From Alphaproteobacteria bacterium (GTDB lineage Bacteria; Pseudomonadota; Alphaproteobacteria; Acetobacterales; Acetobacteraceae), in NCBI GenBank assembly GCA_026225015.1, contig JAMFRY010000191.1:1-7694 (forward strand): 7,694 nt of DNA, given 5' to 3'. Under the pieces are notes generated by a model that was given only the letters and a program-made list of their open reading frames with translations, had not been told where the DNA came from and made no database searches. The translations under genes and the position numbers were made by a program. Of this stretch, positions 6,740 to 7,694 are shown one piece after another. Position 1 is the stretch's first letter. Each line of letters begins with the position of its first letter.

Positions 6740-7228
6740 ATGATCCATTATCAACTATGCTGCGAAGCCGATCACGAATTCGACGGCTGGTTCAAGGACA
6801 GCGATAATTTCGACCGGCAGGTGGTGCGCAGATTGGTCAGTTGCCCGGTTTGCGCCAGCACGGAGATCCGCCGCGCGCTCATGGCGCCGGGCATTCGCAA
6901 AAAGGGCCGGGCTTCCGCGCCAAACTCCGCACCGGTCATCGAGGCGGAGACTGGCCTGCCGGTAACGCCTCCCCCAGCCGCCGCCCAAAGCACAGGCGGC
7001 GTCATCCCGGACCAGGTTCGCGCGGCCTTGCATAAATTGCGCGCCGAGGTGGAAAAGAATTGTGACTATGTCGGGCCGAACTTTGCCGAGGAAGCCCGCC
7101 GCATCCATCACGGCGAGGCCCCGGCCCGCGGCATTTACGGCGAGAGCACCAAGGCCGAGGCGGAAGCCTTGGCCGATGACGGCATCGGCGTCGCCCAAAT
7201 CCCCTGGCTACCCCGCGCCGATAGCTGA
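6740..7228 (+). CDS. DUF1178 family protein
   Basis: A 162-residue protein of a family of unknown function common in alphaproteobacteria. The start MIHYQLCCEADHEFDGWF and the following FDRQ, LVSCPVC and ALMAP segments are family marks. C7/C8 with H12 and the C35-x-x-C38 pair suggest a small zinc-ribbon-like site. A variable Pro/Ala linker (about residues 60-90) leads to a conserved C-terminal half with CDYVGPNFAEEARRIHHGE and the closing IPWLPRADS. Both ends look complete. The ATG directly follows the grxC stop codon with no separate ribosome site, so translational coupling to grxC is likely. In many relatives a carbon-nitrogen hydrolase gene sits between these two genes; it is absent here. 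No enzymatic role can be assigned. Confidence 0.92.
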   Translation: MIHYQLCCEADHEFDGWFKDSDNFDRQVVRRLVSCPVCASTEIRRALMAPGIRKKGRASAPNSAPVIEAETGLPVTPPPAAAQSTGGVIPDQVRAALHKLRAEVEKNCDYVGPNFAEEARRIHHGEAPARGIYGESTKAEAEALADDGIGVAQIPWLPRADS

Positions 7229-7241
7229 AACCCCGAGGCTC

Positions 7242-7271
7242 GTAGGGCGGATAAGCGCAGCGCCATCCGCC
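7242..7271 (+). repeat. REP-like palindrome 2 (GTAG head plus 7-bp stem)
   Basis: GTAG (7242-7245) is followed by GGCGGAT (7246-7252) and its exact reverse complement ATCCGCC (7265-7271), around the loop AAGCGCAGCGCC. Orientation, head, stem length and the AGCGCA..GCG loop core match the copy at 6404-6435, while the stem sequence differs. It lies between two converging genes, 13 bases after the DUF1178 stop and 6 bases past the metH stop, a usual place for REP sequences and one where it could help end both transcripts. Confidence 0.75.
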
Positions 7272-7277
7272 GCCTTT

Positions 7278-7694
7278 CTATACCGAGAAATACTTCGCCC
7301 TAGGATTCAGCACCACGATCGCGCTGGTCGATTGTTCCGGATGCAGCTGAAATTCATCTGAAAGGCTGATGCCGATACGTTCCGCACCCAGCAGGCGCAA
7401 AAGCTGTTCCTGGTCTTCGAGATTCGGGCAGGCCGGGTAGCCGAAGGAATAGCGCGAACCGCGATAGGATTGCTGGAGCATCTTATCCATATCGCGATCA
7501 TCTTCAGACGCGAAACCCAATTCCGCGCGGATGCGTTTATGCGTGTATTCCGCCAAAGCCTCCGCCATTTCCACCGAAATACCATGCAGGTATAAATAAT
7601 CCTGGTAACGGTTTTCCTCGAACCATTCGCGCGCCACTTCCGAGGCCCGCTGCCCGACGGTCACAACCTGCAGGCCAATCACATCGCGTTGTGC
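7278..7694 (-). CDS. metH: Methionine synthase MetH, C-terminal activation domain, 5' part outside the window
   Basis: The last 138 codons of a cobalamin-dependent methionine synthase, an enzyme that moves a methyl group from methyltetrahydrofolate to homocysteine. The visible part is the AdoMet-binding activation domain, which re-methylates the cobalamin when it has been oxidised. Family marks are ASEVAREWF, the YQDYLYLHGISVEMAEALAEY segment, RGSRYSFGYPACP with the RxxxGYP AdoMet motif (GYPACP at bases 7425-7442), and ISLSDEFQLHPEQSTSAIVV near the end. The frame stays open to the window edge (AQRD before VIGLQVVTVG), so the GTG at 7682 is internal. It may be the end of a full-length MetH or of the split form, in which the homocysteine domain is a separate gene. 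It converges on the DUF1178 gene. Confidence 0.95.
   Translation of the reverse strand, partial: AQRDVIGLQVVTVGQRASEVAREWFEENRYQDYLYLHGISVEMAEALAEYTHKRIRAELGFASEDDRDMDKMLQQSYRGSRYSFGYPACPNLEDQEQLLRLLGAERIGISLSDEFQLHPEQSTSAIVVLNPRAKYFSV

Noticed and set aside
1..7694. Defence system, CRISPR array, prophage, toxin-antitoxin pair or biosynthetic cluster.
   Set aside because: All convincing genes belong to well-known housekeeping or efflux families, and no repeat arrays, integrases or transposase genes are visible.

Overview
The window is a GC-rich piece of a bacterial chromosome, most likely from an alphaproteobacterium. Order Rhodospirillales (for example Acetobacteraceae) is a guess. The evidence is the set of protein families in the right half: an NDUFAF5-like methyltransferase divergent from comF, followed by grxC, a DUF1178 protein and a MetH activation domain. 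This is a grouping I associate with that class. I see no rRNA, tRNA, CRISPR array, phage gene or transposase gene.

Left part (1-3834): the end of a periplasmic adaptor gene and a complete RND permease gene lie on the same strand 24 bases apart and form a multidrug-type efflux operon. No outer-membrane channel gene follows. A TATAAT hexamer overlaps the permease stop codon and may serve the next gene, radC (3885-4670).

Middle (4671-4850): radC (+) and a SAM-dependent methyltransferase gene (-) converge. The whole space between them is a 180-base sequence with long imperfect terminal inverted repeats (47 bases each) and no convincing ORF, which I read as a MITE-like non-autonomous insertion element. 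Its left end directly follows the radC stop codon. Its right end supplies two of the three bases of the methyltransferase stop codon, and that protein lacks the usual tail of its family.

Right part (4849-7694): the methyltransferase and comF are divergent with only 17 bases between their start codons. After comF come grxC and a DUF1178 gene joined stop-to-start (TGA then ATG). The end of a MetH-type methionine synthase gene converges on them from the right edge. Two REP-like palindromes, each a GTAG head followed by a perfect 7-bp stem, lie after comF and after the DUF1178 gene, so they bracket the grxC-DUF1178 pair. Their stems differ in sequence but each pairs with itself, and their loops share an AGCGCA..GCG core.

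The protein-coding genes are ordinary housekeeping and efflux genes. The less expected content is in the spacers: the MITE-like element and the two REP-like repeats. I found no new multi-gene system.
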